Translations under genes and position numbers: made by a program
Shown: positions 7,433 to 17,049 of the stretch, piece after piece
Numbering within the stretch: the stretch's first letter is position 1
Layout of the letters: each line of letters begins with the position of its first letter
Notes under the pieces: model-generated
The model's database searches: none
Seen by the model: the letters and a program-made list of their open reading frames with translations, nothing else
Told to the model about the DNA's origin: nothing
From: Leclercia sp. UBA7405
Lineage (GTDB): Bacteria > Pseudomonadota > Gammaproteobacteria > Enterobacterales > Enterobacteriaceae
Assembly: GCA_002469605.1 (NCBI GenBank)
Contig: DKMV01000195.1
Span: forward strand, 1 to 24,543
Direction: 5' to 3'
DNA length: 24,543 nucleotides

Positions 7433-7521
7433 CAATTATTCAACCCCCCGCAATCAACACTTAACCTAAATGTCACACTGATCCGCCAGCATGAGGCCAC
7501 ATTTACCGTGAGGCCCAGCAC

Positions 7522-8310
7522 ATGCAAACCGTTATCCGCGTCGAGAAACTGAGCAAGACCTTTCAGCATAACAAGGCTCTGAATGCCGTTGATCTCACCG
7601 TCCGGCAGGGTGAAATGGTGGCGCTGCTCGGCCCCTCCGGCTCCGGCAAATCGACACTGCTGCGCCACCTCAGCGGTTTAATGACCTGTGATAAAACGGC
7701 GCAAAGTCACGTCGAGCTACTGGGTAATACCGTGCAGCGGGCGGGCCGCCTGGCGCGCGACATTCGCCAGAGCCGGGCGCAAACCGGTTATATCTTCCAG
7801 CAATTCAACCTCGTGAACCGCCTGACGGTGCTGGAGAACGTGCTGATCGGCGCCCTCGGCAGCACCCCGTTCTGGCGCACCTGCCTGCGCTGGTTTTCGC
7901 CCTCTCAGAAACAGCAGGCGCTTCATGCGCTGACCCGCGTCGGCATGGCCCATTTCGCGCACCAGCGCGTCTCGACCCTCTCCGGTGGCCAGCAGCAGCG
8001 CGTCGCCATTGCCCGGGCGCTAATGCAAAAAGCCAAAATCATTCTCGCTGATGAGCCGATTGCCTCGCTCGATCCTGAATCGGCCCGCATCGTGATGGAA
8101 ACCCTGCGCGACATTAACCAGAACGACGGCATCACAGTGGTGGTGACGCTGCATCAGGTGGATTACGCCCTGCGCTACTGCGAGCGCATCGTCGCCCTGC
8201 GCCAGGGACAGGTGTTCTTCGATGGCGCAAGCCATCAGTTTGATAACGAACGTTTTGACCATCTCTATCGCAGCATTAACCGCGTCGAAGAGAACGCGAA
8301 AGCTGCTTAA
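7522..8310 (+). CDS. phnC: PhnC phosphonate ABC transporter ATPase
   Basis: This is the ATP-hydrolysing subunit of the PhnCDE importer for phosphonates, on the cytoplasmic face of the inner membrane. It has 262 aa, equal to the E. coli protein. Walker A is GPSGSGKST (37-45), the Q-loop lies in YIFQQFNLV (90-98), the signature is LSGGQQQR (153-160), Walker B is IILADEP (173-179) and the H-loop histidine is H211 in [12 protein letters not shown]. It is the first gene of the phn operon. GAGG is present upstream of the ATG, and the PhoB-type site lies about 90-107 bases upstream. phnD follows after 23 bases. Confidence 0.96.
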   Translation: MQTVIRVEKLSKTFQHNKALNAVDLTVRQGEMVALLGPSGSGKSTLLRHLSGLMTCDKTAQSHVELLGNTVQRAGRLARDIRQSRAQTGYIFQQFNLVNRLTVLENVLIGALGSTPFWRTCLRWFSPSQKQQALHALTRVGMAHFAHQRVSTLSGGQQQRVAIARALMQKAKIILADEPIASLDPESARIVMETLRDINQNDGITVVVTLHQVDYALRYCERIVALRQGQVFFDGASHQFDNERFDHLYRSINRVEENAKAA

Positions 8311-8333
8311 CGCCCCCACGATGAGGAATGGAA

Positions 8334-9350
8334 ATGCGCAATAAAACGATTGCCGCGCTGGCCTTCACCAGCATGTTCAGCATCAGCACCCTGTTAAGCC
8401 CGGCATATGCCGAGGAGCAGGAAAAAGCGCTGAATTTCGGCATCATTTCGACGGAATCACAGCAGAACCTGAAACCCCAGTGGGAACCCTTCCTGAAAGA
8501 TATGGAAACCAAACTGGGCATCAAAGTGAACGCCTTCTTCGCCCCGGACTACGCGGGCATCATCCAGGGGATGCGCTTTAACAAAGTGGATATCGCCTGG
8601 TACGGCAACCTCTCCGCCATGGAGGCGGTAGACCGCGCCAACGGCCAGGTCTTCGCCCAGACCGTCGCCGCCGACGGCTCGCCGGGTTACTGGAGCGTGC
8701 TGATCGTCAATAAAGACAGCCCGATCAACAACCTCAACGATATGCTCGCCAAACGTAAAGATCTCACCTTCGGCAACGGCGATCCTAACTCCACCTCGGG
8801 CTTCCTGGTGCCGGGCTACTACGTCTTCGCCAAAAACAATATCTCCACCAGCGAATTCAAACGCACCGTCAATGCCGGGCATGAGACCAACGCCCTTGCC
8901 GTGGCCAATAAGCAGGTTGATGTCGCCACCAACAACACCGAAAACCTCGACAAGCTGAAGACCTCCGCCCCGGACAAGCTGAAAGAGCTGAAGGTTATCT
9001 GGAAATCACCGCTGATCCCGGGCGACCCGATCGTCTGGCGTAAAAACCTCTCCGAAAGCACCAAGGACAAGGTGTACGACTTCTTTATGAACTACGGCAA
9101 AACCGCGGAAGAGAAAACCGTGCTGGAACGTCTGGGCTGGGCGCCGTTCCGCGCCTCCAGTGACCTGCAGCTGGTACCCATTCGCCAGCTGGCGCTGTTT
9201 AAAGAGATGCAGAACGTGAAGGACAACAAGGGGCTGAGCGAGGAGGAGAAAACCGGCAAGGTCTCCGCCATTAAGGCCCAGCTTGACGATCTGGACCGCC
9301 TGACCGCGGCGCTCGGCGCCATGACCAGCGTGGATAAAGCGGTGCAGTAA
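8334..9350 (+). CDS. phnD: PhnD periplasmic phosphonate-binding protein
   Basis: This substrate-binding protein of the phosphonate importer captures compounds such as 2-aminoethylphosphonate in the periplasm. It has 338 aa, the E. coli length. A Sec signal peptide covers residues 1-26, ending SPAYA before EEQEKALNFG. The body contains STESQQNLKPQW, FFAPDYAGIIQGM, DIAWYGNLSA and GDPNSTSGFLVPG, all typical of the family and lining the ligand pocket in E. coli PhnD. ATG at 8334 is chosen because GAGGA sits 6 bases upstream; the ATG at 8328 abuts that site. It is separated from phnE by 114 bases that hold an inverted pair of REP-like palindromes. Confidence 0.96.
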   Translation: MRNKTIAALAFTSMFSISTLLSPAYAEEQEKALNFGIISTESQQNLKPQWEPFLKDMETKLGIKVNAFFAPDYAGIIQGMRFNKVDIAWYGNLSAMEAVDRANGQVFAQTVAADGSPGYWSVLIVNKDSPINNLNDMLAKRKDLTFGNGDPNSTSGFLVPGYYVFAKNNISTSEFKRTVNAGHETNALAVANKQVDVATNNTENLDKLKTSAPDKLKELKVIWKSPLIPGDPIVWRKNLSESTKDKVYDFFMNYGKTAEEKTVLERLGWAPFRASSDLQLVPIRQLALFKEMQNVKDNKGLSEEEKTGKVSAIKAQLDDLDRLTAALGAMTSVDKAVQ

Positions 9351-9359
9351 CGCTTTTCT

Positions 9360-9442
9360 CCCCTCACCCCAGCCCTCTCCCCATAGGGGAGAGGGTGTTC
9401 AAGTTCCCTCTCCCCTATGGGGAGAGGGTTAGGGTGAGGGGG
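9360..9442. repeat. Inverted pair of REP-like palindromes within the phn operon
   Basis: Two copies of a GC-rich palindrome lie head to head between phnD and phnE. Each has a 23-base self-complementary core (9373-9395 and 9406-9428) of CCCTCTCCCC and GGGGAGAGGG around a three-base centre (ATA in one, TAT in the other). Each is flanked on its outer side by the CCCTCACCC tail or its complement. The two cores are exact reverse complements, so the whole unit can form either two small hairpins or one large one. This resembles a BIME. It may protect phnCD mRNA or reduce downstream expression. Confidence 0.85.
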
Positions 9443-9464
9443 ACTAAAACCAACGGAGTAACAC

Positions 9465-10244
9465 ATGCAAACCATCACTCTCCCACCGCCGAAACGCAGC
9501 TGGTTCTCACTCTTTAGCTGGGCCATTCTGCTGGCGGTGCTGGTTATCTCCTGGAAAGGGGCGGAGATGAACCCGCTGCTGCTCTTCCAGGACGCCGGCA
9601 ACATGGCGACCTTCGCCGCCGACTTCTTCCCGCCGGACTTCAGCCAGTGGCAAAACTACCTCGGCGAAATGGCCATCACCCTGCAAATCGCCGTCTGGGG
9701 CACCGCCCTGGCCGTGGTGCTCTCCATCCCCTTTGGCCTGATGAGCGCCGAAAACATCGTCCCCTGGTGGATATACCAGCCGGTGCGCCGTCTGATGGAC
9801 GCCTGCCGCGCCATCAACGAAATGGTCTTTGCCATGCTGTTTGTGGTGGCCGTCGGGCTTGGCCCCTTCGCGGGCGTCATGGCGCTGTTTATCCACACCA
9901 CCGGCGTGCTCTCTAAACTGCTCTCGGAAGCGGTAGAGGCCATTGAGCCCGGCCCGGTGGAAGGCATTCGCGCCACCGGTGCCAATAAAATCGAAGAGAT
10001 CCTCTACGGCGTGCTGCCCCAGGTGATGCCGCTGCTTATCTCCTACTCCCTCTACCGTTTCGAATCCAACGTTCGCTCCGCCACCGTGGTGGGCATGGTG
10101 GGTGCCGGGGGTATCGGGGTCACCCTGTGGGAAGCGATTCGCGGTTTCCAGTTCCAGCAAACCTGCGCCCTGATGGTGTTAATCATCATCACCGTCAGCC
10201 TGCTGGATTTCCTCTCTCAACGTTTGCGTAAGCACTTCATCTGA
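9465..10244 (+). CDS. phnE: PhnE phosphonate ABC transporter permease
   Basis: This is the membrane channel of the PhnCDE importer. It has 259 aa, the length of the functional E. coli B protein, with no frameshift; E. coli K-12 carries an 8-bp expansion that inactivates phnE, and no such disruption is seen here. Membrane segments lie roughly at 17-33, 70-93, 121-150, 185-200 and 233-252. The EAA-type loop that docks on PhnC is [19 protein letters not shown] through GVLPQ (about 155-186). The start has GGAG 6 bases upstream. phnF follows after 20 bases. Confidence 0.95.
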   Translation: MQTITLPPPKRSWFSLFSWAILLAVLVISWKGAEMNPLLLFQDAGNMATFAADFFPPDFSQWQNYLGEMAITLQIAVWGTALAVVLSIPFGLMSAENIVPWWIYQPVRRLMDACRAINEMVFAMLFVVAVGLGPFAGVMALFIHTTGVLSKLLSEAVEAIEPGPVEGIRATGANKIEEILYGVLPQVMPLLISYSLYRFESNVRSATVVGMVGAGGIGVTLWEAIRGFQFQQTCALMVLIIITVSLLDFLSQRLRKHFI

Positions 10245-10264
10245 GACGCGAGGTTTTGATTTAT

Positions 10265-10990
10265 ATGCACTTATCCAGACATCCGACCAGTTACCCTACC
10301 CGCTGGCAAGAGATAGCGGCCAAACTCGAAGTTGAGCTTCGCACCCACTACCGCTGCGGCGATTATCTGCCGGCGGAGCAGCAGCTCGCCGATCGCTACG
10401 AGGTGAACCGCCACACCCTGCGCCGGGCCATCGACCAGTTGGTTGAGCGCGGCTGGGTACAGCGCCGTCAGGGCATCGGCGTGCTGGTGCTGATGCGCCC
10501 GTTCGACTATCCCCTTAACGCCCAGGCGCGCTTTAGCCAGAACCTGCTCGACCAGGGCAGCCACCCCACCAGCGAAAAGCTGCTCTCGGTGCTGCGCCCG
10601 GCCTCCGGCCACGTGGCGGACGCGCTGGGTATCAAGGAGGGCGACAACGTGGTGCACCTGCGCACCCTGCGTCGGGTGAACGGCGTGGCGGTCTGCCAGA
10701 TTGACCACTACTTTGCCGACCTCAGCCTCTGGCCGGTACTGCAACACTTCGCCAGCGGATCGCTGCATGACTTCCTGTTTGATGCCACCGGCATCGCCCT
10801 CAAACGCACCCAGACGCGCATCAGCGCCCGCCGCGCCCAGGCCAAAGAGAGCAAGGTGCTGGAGATCCCCAACATGGCGCCGCTGCTCTGCGTACGCACC
10901 CTTAACCACCGTGACGACGAGGTAAATGCAACGGAGTACTCCGTCAGCCTGACCCGCGCCGACATGATCGAATTCACCATGGAGCACTGA
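10265..10990 (+). CDS. phnF: PhnF GntR/HutC-family transcriptional regulator
   Basis: This is a predicted DNA-binding regulator embedded in the operon. It has 241 aa, equal to E. coli PhnF. The N-terminal winged helix spans about residues 10-75, with recognition region LADRYEVNRHTLRRAIDQL (41-59) and wing GWVQRRQGIGVLV. A UTRA effector domain follows (about 90-235), ending EYSVSLTRADMIEFTMEH. In E. coli it is not needed for phosphonate use; the effector is not certain. The ATG at 10265 matches the family; the in-frame TTG at 10256 is too close to the AGG for translation. Its stop codon directly abuts the phnG start. Confidence 0.95.
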   Translation: MHLSRHPTSYPTRWQEIAAKLEVELRTHYRCGDYLPAEQQLADRYEVNRHTLRRAIDQLVERGWVQRRQGIGVLVLMRPFDYPLNAQARFSQNLLDQGSHPTSEKLLSVLRPASGHVADALGIKEGDNVVHLRTLRRVNGVAVCQIDHYFADLSLWPVLQHFASGSLHDFLFDATGIALKRTQTRISARRAQAKESKVLEIPNMAPLLCVRTLNHRDDEVNATEYSVSLTRADMIEFTMEH

Positions 10991-11443
10991 ATGCACTTCG
11001 ATACCGCTACTCGTCAGCGCTGGATGCGCGTGCTTGCCCACAGCGAGCCGGCAGCGCTGCAGGCCCGCATCTCGGCCCTGGGGCTTGCGCCCTCTTACGA
11101 GCTTATCCGCGCGCCGGAAAGCGGGCTGGTGCAAATCCAGGCGCGGGCGGGCGCTACCGGCGCGCGCTTTTTTGCCGGTGACGCCACCCTCACCCGCGCC
11201 GTGGTGCGTCTTACCAGCGGCACGCTCGGCTACAGCTATGTGCTCGGCCGCGATAAAGCGCACGCCGAACGCTGCGCGGTGATTGACGCCCTGCTGCAGG
11301 AACAGCCCCATTTTCAGGCCTTAAACGAAACCCTTATTGCCCCGCTGGAAGCCGACCGCGCCGCGCGCATTGCCGCACGTCAGGCCGAAGTGAACACCAG
11401 CCGGGTCGACTTCTTTACGCTCGTTCGCGGAGATAACGCATGA
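10991..11443 (+). CDS. phnG: PhnG, C-P lyase core subunit
   Basis: PhnG is one of four subunits of the soluble C-P lyase core, known from E. coli as PhnG2H2I2J2. The 150-aa length equals E. coli PhnG. It takes part with PhnH, PhnI and PhnL in forming ribose-1-phosphonate 5-triphosphate from ATP and the phosphonate. Family stretches such as [20 protein letters not shown], and [12 protein letters not shown] with GYSYVLGRD, are present. It starts immediately after the phnF stop and overlaps phnH by four bases (ATGA), which supports coupled translation and fixed stoichiometry. Confidence 0.95.
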   Translation: MHFDTATRQRWMRVLAHSEPAALQARISALGLAPSYELIRAPESGLVQIQARAGATGARFFAGDATLTRAVVRLTSGTLGYSYVLGRDKAHAERCAVIDALLQEQPHFQALNETLIAPLEADRAARIAARQAEVNTSRVDFFTLVRGDNA

Positions 11444-12024
11444 CGCTTCAACCCGCTTTTACCCTCGCCGTTCAGGATGCCCAGCACAGTTTTCGTCGCC
11501 TGCTGAAGGCGATGAGCGAGCCGGGCGTGATTGTCTCCCTGCATCAGCTTTCGCAGGGCTGGCTGCCGCTGAACCTCGCCACCACCAGCGTCCTGCTGAC
11601 GCTTGCCGATAACGACACCCCGGTGTGGCTCTCCGCCAGGCTGTCGAACGATATCGCCTGCCAGAACCTGCGTTTTCACACTAACGCCCCGCTGGTGGAG
11701 GCCCCTCAGCAGGCGATATTCGCCGTGGCCGACGAGCAAATCAGCCATGAACAATTGAACGCCCTGAGCGAAGGTACTGCCGTCGCCCCGGAAACCAGCG
11801 CCACCCTGATTTTGCAGGTCTCCAGCCTGAGCGGCGGGCGCATGCTGCGCCTGACGGGCGCAGGTATTGCCGAGGAGCGCATGGTGGCCCCCCAGCTGCC
11901 GGAGTGCATTATCCACGAGCTGACCGAACGTCCGCACCCCTTCCCGCTGGGTATCGACCTGATCCTCACCTGCGGCGAACGCCTGCTGGCTATCCCCCGC
12001 ACCACCCACGTGGAGGTGTGCTGA
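11440..12024 (+). CDS. phnH: PhnH, C-P lyase core subunit
   Basis: PhnH is a C-P lyase core subunit with a fold related to PLP-dependent transferases but lacking the cofactor lysine, as known from the E. coli structure. It has 194 aa, matching E. coli. Visible family stretches are [23 protein letters not shown] at the N-terminus and [15 protein letters not shown] near the C-terminus. Four-base overlap with phnG and a one-base overlap with phnI (TGATG) indicate translational coupling. Confidence 0.95.
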   Translation: MTLQPAFTLAVQDAQHSFRRLLKAMSEPGVIVSLHQLSQGWLPLNLATTSVLLTLADNDTPVWLSARLSNDIACQNLRFHTNAPLVEAPQQAIFAVADEQISHEQLNALSEGTAVAPETSATLILQVSSLSGGRMLRLTGAGIAEERMVAPQLPECIIHELTERPHPFPLGIDLILTCGERLLAIPRTTHVEVC

Positions 12025-13088
12025 TGTACGTTGCCGTCAAAGGGGGCGAAAAGGCGATTACCGCCGCCCACGCGCTGCAGGAGCACAAACGCCGGGGCGA
12101 CGGGCAGCTCCCCGAACTGAGCGTTGCCCAGATTGAGCAGCAGTTAAACCTCGCCGTGGATCGGGTGATGACCGAAGGGGGCATCGCCGACCGGGAGCTG
12201 GCGGCGCTGGCTCTTAAGCAGGCCAGCGGCGATAACGTCGAAGCCATCTTTCTGCTGCGGGCCTACCGCACTACGCTTGCGAAGCTGGCGGTCAGCGAGC
12301 CCGTTAACACCGCAGAGATGCGCCTGGAGCGCCGGATCTCCGCCGTTTATAAAGATATCCCCGGCGGCCAGCTGCTTGGCCCCACCTATGACTACACCCA
12401 CCGCCTGCTGGATTTCACCCTGCTGGCCAACGGCGAAACGCCACCGCTCGCCACATCAGACGTGGCCCCCGAGCCCGCTCCGCACGTCTTCAGCCTGCTG
12501 GCAAACCAGGGGCTGGCGAAAGCGGAAGAAGAGACGGGCGCGCAGCCGGATGACGTGACCCGCACGCCGCCGGTTTACCCCTGCTCGCGCGCGTCGCGCC
12601 TGCAGCAGCTGATGCGCGGCGACGAGGGCTACCTGCTGGCGCTGGCCTACTCCACCCAGCGCGGCTACGGGCGCAACCACCCCTTCGCGGCAGAAATCCG
12701 CAGCGGCTACATCGAGATTGAAATCGTGCCGGAAGAGCTGGGTTTTGTAGTGAATGTCGGCGAACTATTGGTTACCGAGTGCGAAATGGTGAACGGCTTT
12801 GTCGCCCCCGAGGACGAGATGCCCCACTTTACCCGCGGCTACGGCCTGACGTTCGGCATGAGCGAGCGTAAGGCGATGGCGATGGCGCTGGTCGACCGCG
12901 CTCTGCAGGCGCCAGACTACGGGGAGAATATCGCCGGCCCGGCGCAGGACGAGGAGTTCGTGCTGGCCCACGCGGATAACGTGGAGGCCGCGGGCTTCGT
13001 CTCGCACCTCAAGCTGCCGCACTACGTCGATTTCCAGGCCGAACTGGAACTGCTGAAACGCCTGCAACGGGAGCGCGACAATGGCTAA
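12024..13088 (+). CDS. phnI: PhnI, C-P lyase core nucleosidase subunit
   Basis: PhnI is the catalytic subunit that, with PhnG, PhnH and PhnL, displaces adenine from ATP and attaches the phosphonate to ribose; alone the E. coli protein acts as a purine nucleosidase on ATP or GTP. It has 354 aa, equal to E. coli. Conserved blocks include [69 protein letters not shown] and HADNVEAAGFVSHLKLPHY. The ATG at 12024 is the family start and overlaps the phnH stop by one base; an in-frame extension to 11904 lies entirely inside phnH. It overlaps phnJ by eight bases. Confidence 0.96.
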   Translation: MYVAVKGGEKAITAAHALQEHKRRGDGQLPELSVAQIEQQLNLAVDRVMTEGGIADRELAALALKQASGDNVEAIFLLRAYRTTLAKLAVSEPVNTAEMRLERRISAVYKDIPGGQLLGPTYDYTHRLLDFTLLANGETPPLATSDVAPEPAPHVFSLLANQGLAKAEEETGAQPDDVTRTPPVYPCSRASRLQQLMRGDEGYLLALAYSTQRGYGRNHPFAAEIRSGYIEIEIVPEELGFVVNVGELLVTECEMVNGFVAPEDEMPHFTRGYGLTFGMSERKAMAMALVDRALQAPDYGENIAGPAQDEEFVLAHADNVEAAGFVSHLKLPHYVDFQAELELLKRLQRERDNG

Positions 13089-13926
13089 CTTAAGCGGCTA
13101 CAACTTTGCCTATCTGGACGAGCAGACCAAACGCATGATCCGCCGCGCCATCTTAAAAGCGGTGGCAATCCCCGGCTATCAGGTCCCCTTTGGCGGCCGC
13201 GAAATGCCGATGCCCTACGGCTGGGGCACCGGCGGCATTCAGCTTACCGCCAGCGTCATTGGCGAAGCGGACGTGCTGAAGGTGATCGACCAGGGGGCGG
13301 ACGACACTACCAACGCCGTGTCGATCCGCAATTTCTTTAAGCGCGTCACCGGCGTAAATACCACCGAACGCACGGAAGACGCGACGCTTATCCAGACCCG
13401 CCACCGCATCCCTGAAACCCCGCTTACCGAAGACCAGATTTTGATTTTCCAGGTGCCGATCCCGGAGCCGCTGCGCTTTATCGAGCCGCGGGAAACCGAA
13501 ACCCGCACCATGCACGCGCTGGAGGAGTACGGCGTCATGCAGGTGAAGCTGTATGAAGATATCGCCCGCTTCGGCCATATCGCCACCACCTACGCCTACC
13601 CGGTGAAGGTGAACGGCCGCTACGTGATGGATCCGTCGCCCATTCCAAAATTCGATAACCCGAAGATGGACATGATGCCCGCCCTGCAGCTGTTCGGCGC
13701 CGGGCGCGAAAAGCGCATCTACGCCGTGCCGCCCTTCACCCGGGTCGAAAGCCTCGACTTCGACGATCACCCCTTCCGGGTGCAGGAGTGGGACGAGCCG
13801 TGCGCCATCTGCGGCTCTAAACACAGCTATCTGGATGAAGTGGTGCTGGATGACGCGGGCAAACGGATGTTTGTCTGCTCCGACACCGATTACTGCCGCC
13901 AACAGAGCGAGGCGAACAGCCAATGA
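13081..13926 (+). CDS. phnJ: PhnJ, radical-SAM C-P lyase
   Basis: PhnJ cleaves the carbon-phosphorus bond of ribose-1-phosphonate 5-phosphate, releasing the alkane (methane from methylphosphonate) and ribose 1,2-cyclic phosphate 5-phosphate. It has 281 aa, the E. coli length. The four essential cysteines are at the same numbers as in E. coli: C241, C244, C266 and C272, in CAICGSK and VCSDTDYC. Gly32 (IPGYQVPFGG), the proposed glycyl radical site, is also conserved. The cluster-binding residues form an unusual, non-CxxxCxxC arrangement at the C-terminus. The stop overlaps the phnK start by four bases. Confidence 0.97.
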   Translation: MANLSGYNFAYLDEQTKRMIRRAILKAVAIPGYQVPFGGREMPMPYGWGTGGIQLTASVIGEADVLKVIDQGADDTTNAVSIRNFFKRVTGVNTTERTEDATLIQTRHRIPETPLTEDQILIFQVPIPEPLRFIEPRETETRTMHALEEYGVMQVKLYEDIARFGHIATTYAYPVKVNGRYVMDPSPIPKFDNPKMDMMPALQLFGAGREKRIYAVPPFTRVESLDFDDHPFRVQEWDEPCAICGSKHSYLDEVVLDDAGKRMFVCSDTDYCRQQSEANSQ

Positions 13927-14678
13927 AACCGCTGCTTTCGGTCAATAACCTGACCCACCTTTACGCGCCGGGCAAGGGCTTTAGCGACGTGTCGTTCGAG
14001 CTGTGGCCGGGCGAAGTGCTGGGAATTGTCGGCGAATCCGGCTCCGGCAAAACCACCCTGCTGAAGTCCATCTCCGCTCGCCTGGCACCGCAGCACGGCG
14101 AGATTTTATATGAGAGCCAGTCGCTGTACGCCATGAGCGAAGCGGATCGCCGCCGCCTGCTGCGCACCGAGTGGGGCGTAGTGCATCAGCATCCGATGGA
14201 CGGCCTGCGCCGCCAGGTCTCGGCGGGGGGTAACATCGGCGAGCGGCTGATGGCCACCGGCGCGCGCCACTACGGCAACATCCGCGCCACCGCCCAAAAG
14301 TGGCTTACCGACGTAGAAATTCCCGCCTCGCGCATCGACGACCTGCCCACCACCTTCTCCGGCGGCATGCAGCAGCGCCTGCAGATCGCCCGCAACCTGG
14401 TCACCCATCCGAAGCTGGTATTTATGGATGAGCCCACCGGCGGGCTGGACGTCTCGGTGCAGGCGCGCCTGCTCGACCTGCTGCGCGGCCTGGTGGTGGA
14501 GATGAACCTTGCGGTGGTCATTGTCACCCACGATCTGGGGGTAGCTCGTCTGCTGGCAGACCGCCTGCTGGTGATGAAGAGCGGCCAGGTGGTGGAAAGT
14601 GGGTTAACCGACCGGGTGCTGGACGATCCGCTCCACCCCTACACCCAGCTGCTGGTGTCATCGGTATTGCAGAACTAA
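13923..14678 (+). CDS. phnK: PhnK, C-P lyase-associated ABC ATPase
   Basis: PhnK is an ABC-type ATPase that binds the C-P lyase core rather than a membrane permease. It has 251 aa (E. coli 252). Walker A is GESGSGKTT (37-45), the signature is FSGGMQQR (145-152), and Walker B is LVFMDEP (165-171), followed by the D-loop GGLDVS. The C-terminal DDPLHPYTQLLVSSVL resembles the oligopeptide-transporter ATPase tail. In E. coli structural work PhnK docks on PhnJ and recruits PhnL. It overlaps phnJ and is followed by phnL after nine bases. Confidence 0.96.
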   Translation: MKPLLSVNNLTHLYAPGKGFSDVSFELWPGEVLGIVGESGSGKTTLLKSISARLAPQHGEILYESQSLYAMSEADRRRLLRTEWGVVHQHPMDGLRRQVSAGGNIGERLMATGARHYGNIRATAQKWLTDVEIPASRIDDLPTTFSGGMQQRLQIARNLVTHPKLVFMDEPTGGLDVSVQARLLDLLRGLVVEMNLAVVIVTHDLGVARLLADRLLVMKSGQVVESGLTDRVLDDPLHPYTQLLVSSVLQN

Positions 14679-14687
14679 GAGGCCAAC

Positions 14688-15368
14688 ATGATCCGCGTAG
14701 AAAACGTGAGTAAGACCTTTGTGCTCCATCAGCAAAACGGCGTGCGCCTGCCGGTGCTGCAACACGCCTCCCTTGAGGTCAGCGGCGGCGAATGCGTGGT
14801 GCTGCACGGCCACTCCGGCAGCGGTAAATCCACCCTGCTGCGCTCCCTGTACGCCAACTATCTGCCGGACGAAGGGCAGATCCATATTCGCCATAACGAT
14901 GAGTGGGTGGATCTGGTGCAGGCCCCGGCACGCAAGGTGCTGGAAGTGCGCCGCTCGACGATCGGCTGGGTGAGCCAGTTTTTACGGGCGATCCCCCGGA
15001 TCTCCGCCCTGAACCTGGTGATGCAGCCGCTGCTGGATCTGGGCGTGCCCCATGATACCTGCGCCGCCAAAGCCGCCGACCTGCTGACGCGCCTGAACGT
15101 GCCGGAGCGCCTGTGGCACCTGGCGCCCTCCACCTTCTCCGGCGGCGAACAGCAGCGGGTGAACATCGCCCGCGGCTTTATCGTCGACTACCCGATTTTA
15201 CTTCTCGACGAACCCACCGCTTCGCTGGACAGCAACAACGGCGCGGCGGTTATCGATCTGATCGAACAGGCCAAAGCGCGGGGCGCGGCGATCGTCGGGA
15301 TCTTCCACGACGACGCGGTGCGCAGCCGCGTGGCGGACAGGCTGCACCCAATGGGGGGACAGGTATGA
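14688..15368 (+). CDS. phnL: PhnL, C-P lyase-associated ABC ATPase
   Basis: PhnL is the second ABC ATPase of the pathway, needed with PhnG, PhnH and PhnI to make the ribosyl phosphonate triphosphate. It has 226 aa, equal to E. coli. Walker A is GHSGSGKST (41-49), the Q-loop lies in [12 protein letters not shown], the signature is FSGGEQQR (150-157) and Walker B is ILLLDEP (170-176). It has no permease partner. The last four bases overlap the phnM start (ATGA). Confidence 0.96.
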   Translation: MIRVENVSKTFVLHQQNGVRLPVLQHASLEVSGGECVVLHGHSGSGKSTLLRSLYANYLPDEGQIHIRHNDEWVDLVQAPARKVLEVRRSTIGWVSQFLRAIPRISALNLVMQPLLDLGVPHDTCAAKAADLLTRLNVPERLWHLAPSTFSGGEQQRVNIARGFIVDYPILLLDEPTASLDSNNGAAVIDLIEQAKARGAAIVGIFHDDAVRSRVADRLHPMGGQV

Positions 15369-16501
15369 TCATTAATAACGTCAGGCTGGTGCTGGAAAAT
15401 GAGGTGGTGCAGGGGTCGGTTGAGATCGAAGAGGGCATTATCCGCGCCTTCGCCGAAAGCCAGAGCCGCTCGCCGCAGGCGATGGACGGCGAAGGCGGCT
15501 GGCTACTGCCGGGGCTGATTGAGCTGCACACCGATAACCTCGATAAATTCTTTACCCCGCGCCCGAAGGTGGACTGGCCCGCCCATTCGGCCATGAGCAG
15601 CCATGACGCCCTGATGGTCGCCAGCGGCATTACTACGGTGCTGGACGCCGTCGCCATCGGCGACGTGCGCGACGGCGGCGATCGGCTGGAGAATCTGGAG
15701 AAGATGATCAATGCCGTGGAAGAGACGCAAAAGCGCGGCCTCAACCGCGCCGAGCACCGCCTGCACCTGCGCTGCGAGCTGCCCCACCACACCACCCTGC
15801 CGCTGTTTGAAAAGCTGGTAAACCGCGAGCCGGTGTCGCTGGTGTCGCTGATGGACCACTCGCCGGGGCAGCGCCAGTTCGCCAACATTGAGAAGTACCG
15901 CGAATATTATCAGGGCAAATACTCCCTCAACGATGAGGAGATGGCGCGCTACGAAGAAGAGCAGCTGGCGCTTGCGGCCACCTGGTCGCAGCCCAACCGT
16001 CTCGCCATTGCCGCCCTGTGCCGGGATCGCCATATCGCGCTCGCCAGCCACGATGACGCCACCCACGACCACGTGTATGAATCACACCAGCTTGGCAGCA
16101 CGATCGCCGAATTTCCCACCACCTTTGCCGCCGCAGAAGCCTCTCGCCAGCATGGAATGAGCGTGCTGATGGGGGCGCCTAACATCGTGCGCGGCGGCTC
16201 GCACTCCGGTAACGTGGCGGCAAGCTCGCTCGCGGCCCTCGGCCTGCTGGATATTCTCTCCTCCGATTACTACCCCGCCAGCCTGCTGGACGCGGCGTTT
16301 CGCGTGGCGGACGACGAAGGCAACGGCTTTACGCTGCCCCAGGCTATCCGTCTGGTGACGAAGAACCCGGCCCGGGCGCTGAATTTGCAGGATCGCGGGG
16401 AGATTGCCGAGGGCAAGCGGGCGGATCTGGTGCTGGCGCATCGCAAAGGCGAGCACATCCATATCGATCATGTCTGGCGTCAGGGAAAGAGGGTGTTTTG
16501 A
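15365..16501 (+). CDS. phnM: PhnM, ribosyl-phosphonate triphosphate diphosphatase
   Basis: PhnM is a metal-dependent amidohydrolase-superfamily enzyme that removes pyrophosphate from ribose-1-phosphonate 5-triphosphate, giving the PhnJ substrate. It has 378 aa, equal to E. coli. Probable metal ligands are in LIELHTDN (H55, D57), the histidine-rich ELPHHTT (about 139-144), [11 protein letters not shown] (H229-H236) and SSDYYP (D301). The ATG at 15365 is the family start and overlaps phnL; a longer in-frame reading runs back through phnL and is an artefact. One-base overlap with phnN (TGATG). Confidence 0.96.
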   Translation: MIINNVRLVLENEVVQGSVEIEEGIIRAFAESQSRSPQAMDGEGGWLLPGLIELHTDNLDKFFTPRPKVDWPAHSAMSSHDALMVASGITTVLDAVAIGDVRDGGDRLENLEKMINAVEETQKRGLNRAEHRLHLRCELPHHTTLPLFEKLVNREPVSLVSLMDHSPGQRQFANIEKYREYYQGKYSLNDEEMARYEEEQLALAATWSQPNRLAIAALCRDRHIALASHDDATHDHVYESHQLGSTIAEFPTTFAAAEASRQHGMSVLMGAPNIVRGGSHSGNVAASSLAALGLLDILSSDYYPASLLDAAFRVADDEGNGFTLPQAIRLVTKNPARALNLQDRGEIAEGKRADLVLAHRKGEHIHIDHVWRQGKRVF

Positions 16502-17049
16502 TGGGACGATTAATCTGGTTGATGGGGCCGTCGGGCTCCGGCAAAGACAGCCTGCTCTCTGCCCTGCGCCAGCAGGAGCATTCGCAGCTGCTGGTGGCGC
16601 ACCGTTATATCACCCGCCCGGCCAACGCCGGTTGCGAAAATCATATCGCCCTGAGCGAGCAGGAGTTTTTTACCCGCGCCGGGCAGAACCTGCTGGCGCT
16701 GAGCTGGCATGCGAACGGCTTTTACTATGGGGTGGGCATTGAGATCGATCTCTGGCTGCACGCCGGGTTCGACGTGCTGGTAAACGGCTCCCGGGCGCAT
16801 CTGCCCCAGGCGCGGGCGCGCTATGCCGGCGCGCTGTTGCCCGTCTGCCTGCACGTGTCGCCGGAGGTGCTGCGCACGCGCCTGCAACAGCGCGGGCGCG
16901 AGACGGCGCGGGAGATAGAACAGCGTCTGGCGCGGGCGGCGAGCTATACCCCCTCCGACTGCCATCTCCTCAATAACGACGGAAGTTTGCTACAGTCAGT
17001 CGATACCTTTTTATCGCTTATCCGTCAGAGGGAGAAACAACATGCCTGA
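16501..17049 (+). CDS. phnN: PhnN, ribose 1,5-bisphosphate phosphokinase
   Basis: PhnN phosphorylates ribose 1,5-bisphosphate with ATP to form PRPP, returning the carbon of the C-P lyase pathway to nucleotide metabolism. It has 182 aa (E. coli 185). It belongs to the guanylate-kinase-like P-loop family, with Walker [10 protein letters not shown] at residues 9-17, then YITRPANAG and the LID-like region [17 protein letters not shown]. The ATG at 16501 overlaps the phnM stop by one base. The C-terminus is slightly shorter than in E. coli and overlaps phnO by eight bases. Confidence 0.95.
   Translation: MGRLIWLMGPSGSGKDSLLSALRQQEHSQLLVAHRYITRPANAGCENHIALSEQEFFTRAGQNLLALSWHANGFYYGVGIEIDLWLHAGFDVLVNGSRAHLPQARARYAGALLPVCLHVSPEVLRTRLQQRGRETAREIEQRLARAASYTPSDCHLLNNDGSLLQSVDTFLSLIRQREKQHA

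Noticed and set aside
9465..10244. Possible phnE frameshift like that of E. coli K-12
   Set aside because: The frame is intact over the full 259 residues of the functional form.
10271..11311. 346-codon open frame on the minus strand across phnF and phnG
   Set aside because: It is antisense to two confidently identified genes and reflects GC-rich third positions; it has no recognisable domain or promoter.
11904..12023. N-terminal extension of PhnI
   Set aside because: It lies wholly inside phnH in another frame; the overlapping ATG at 12024 gives the family length.
15113..15364. N-terminal extension of PhnM
   Set aside because: It reads through phnL out of frame and has no homology to the PhnM family.
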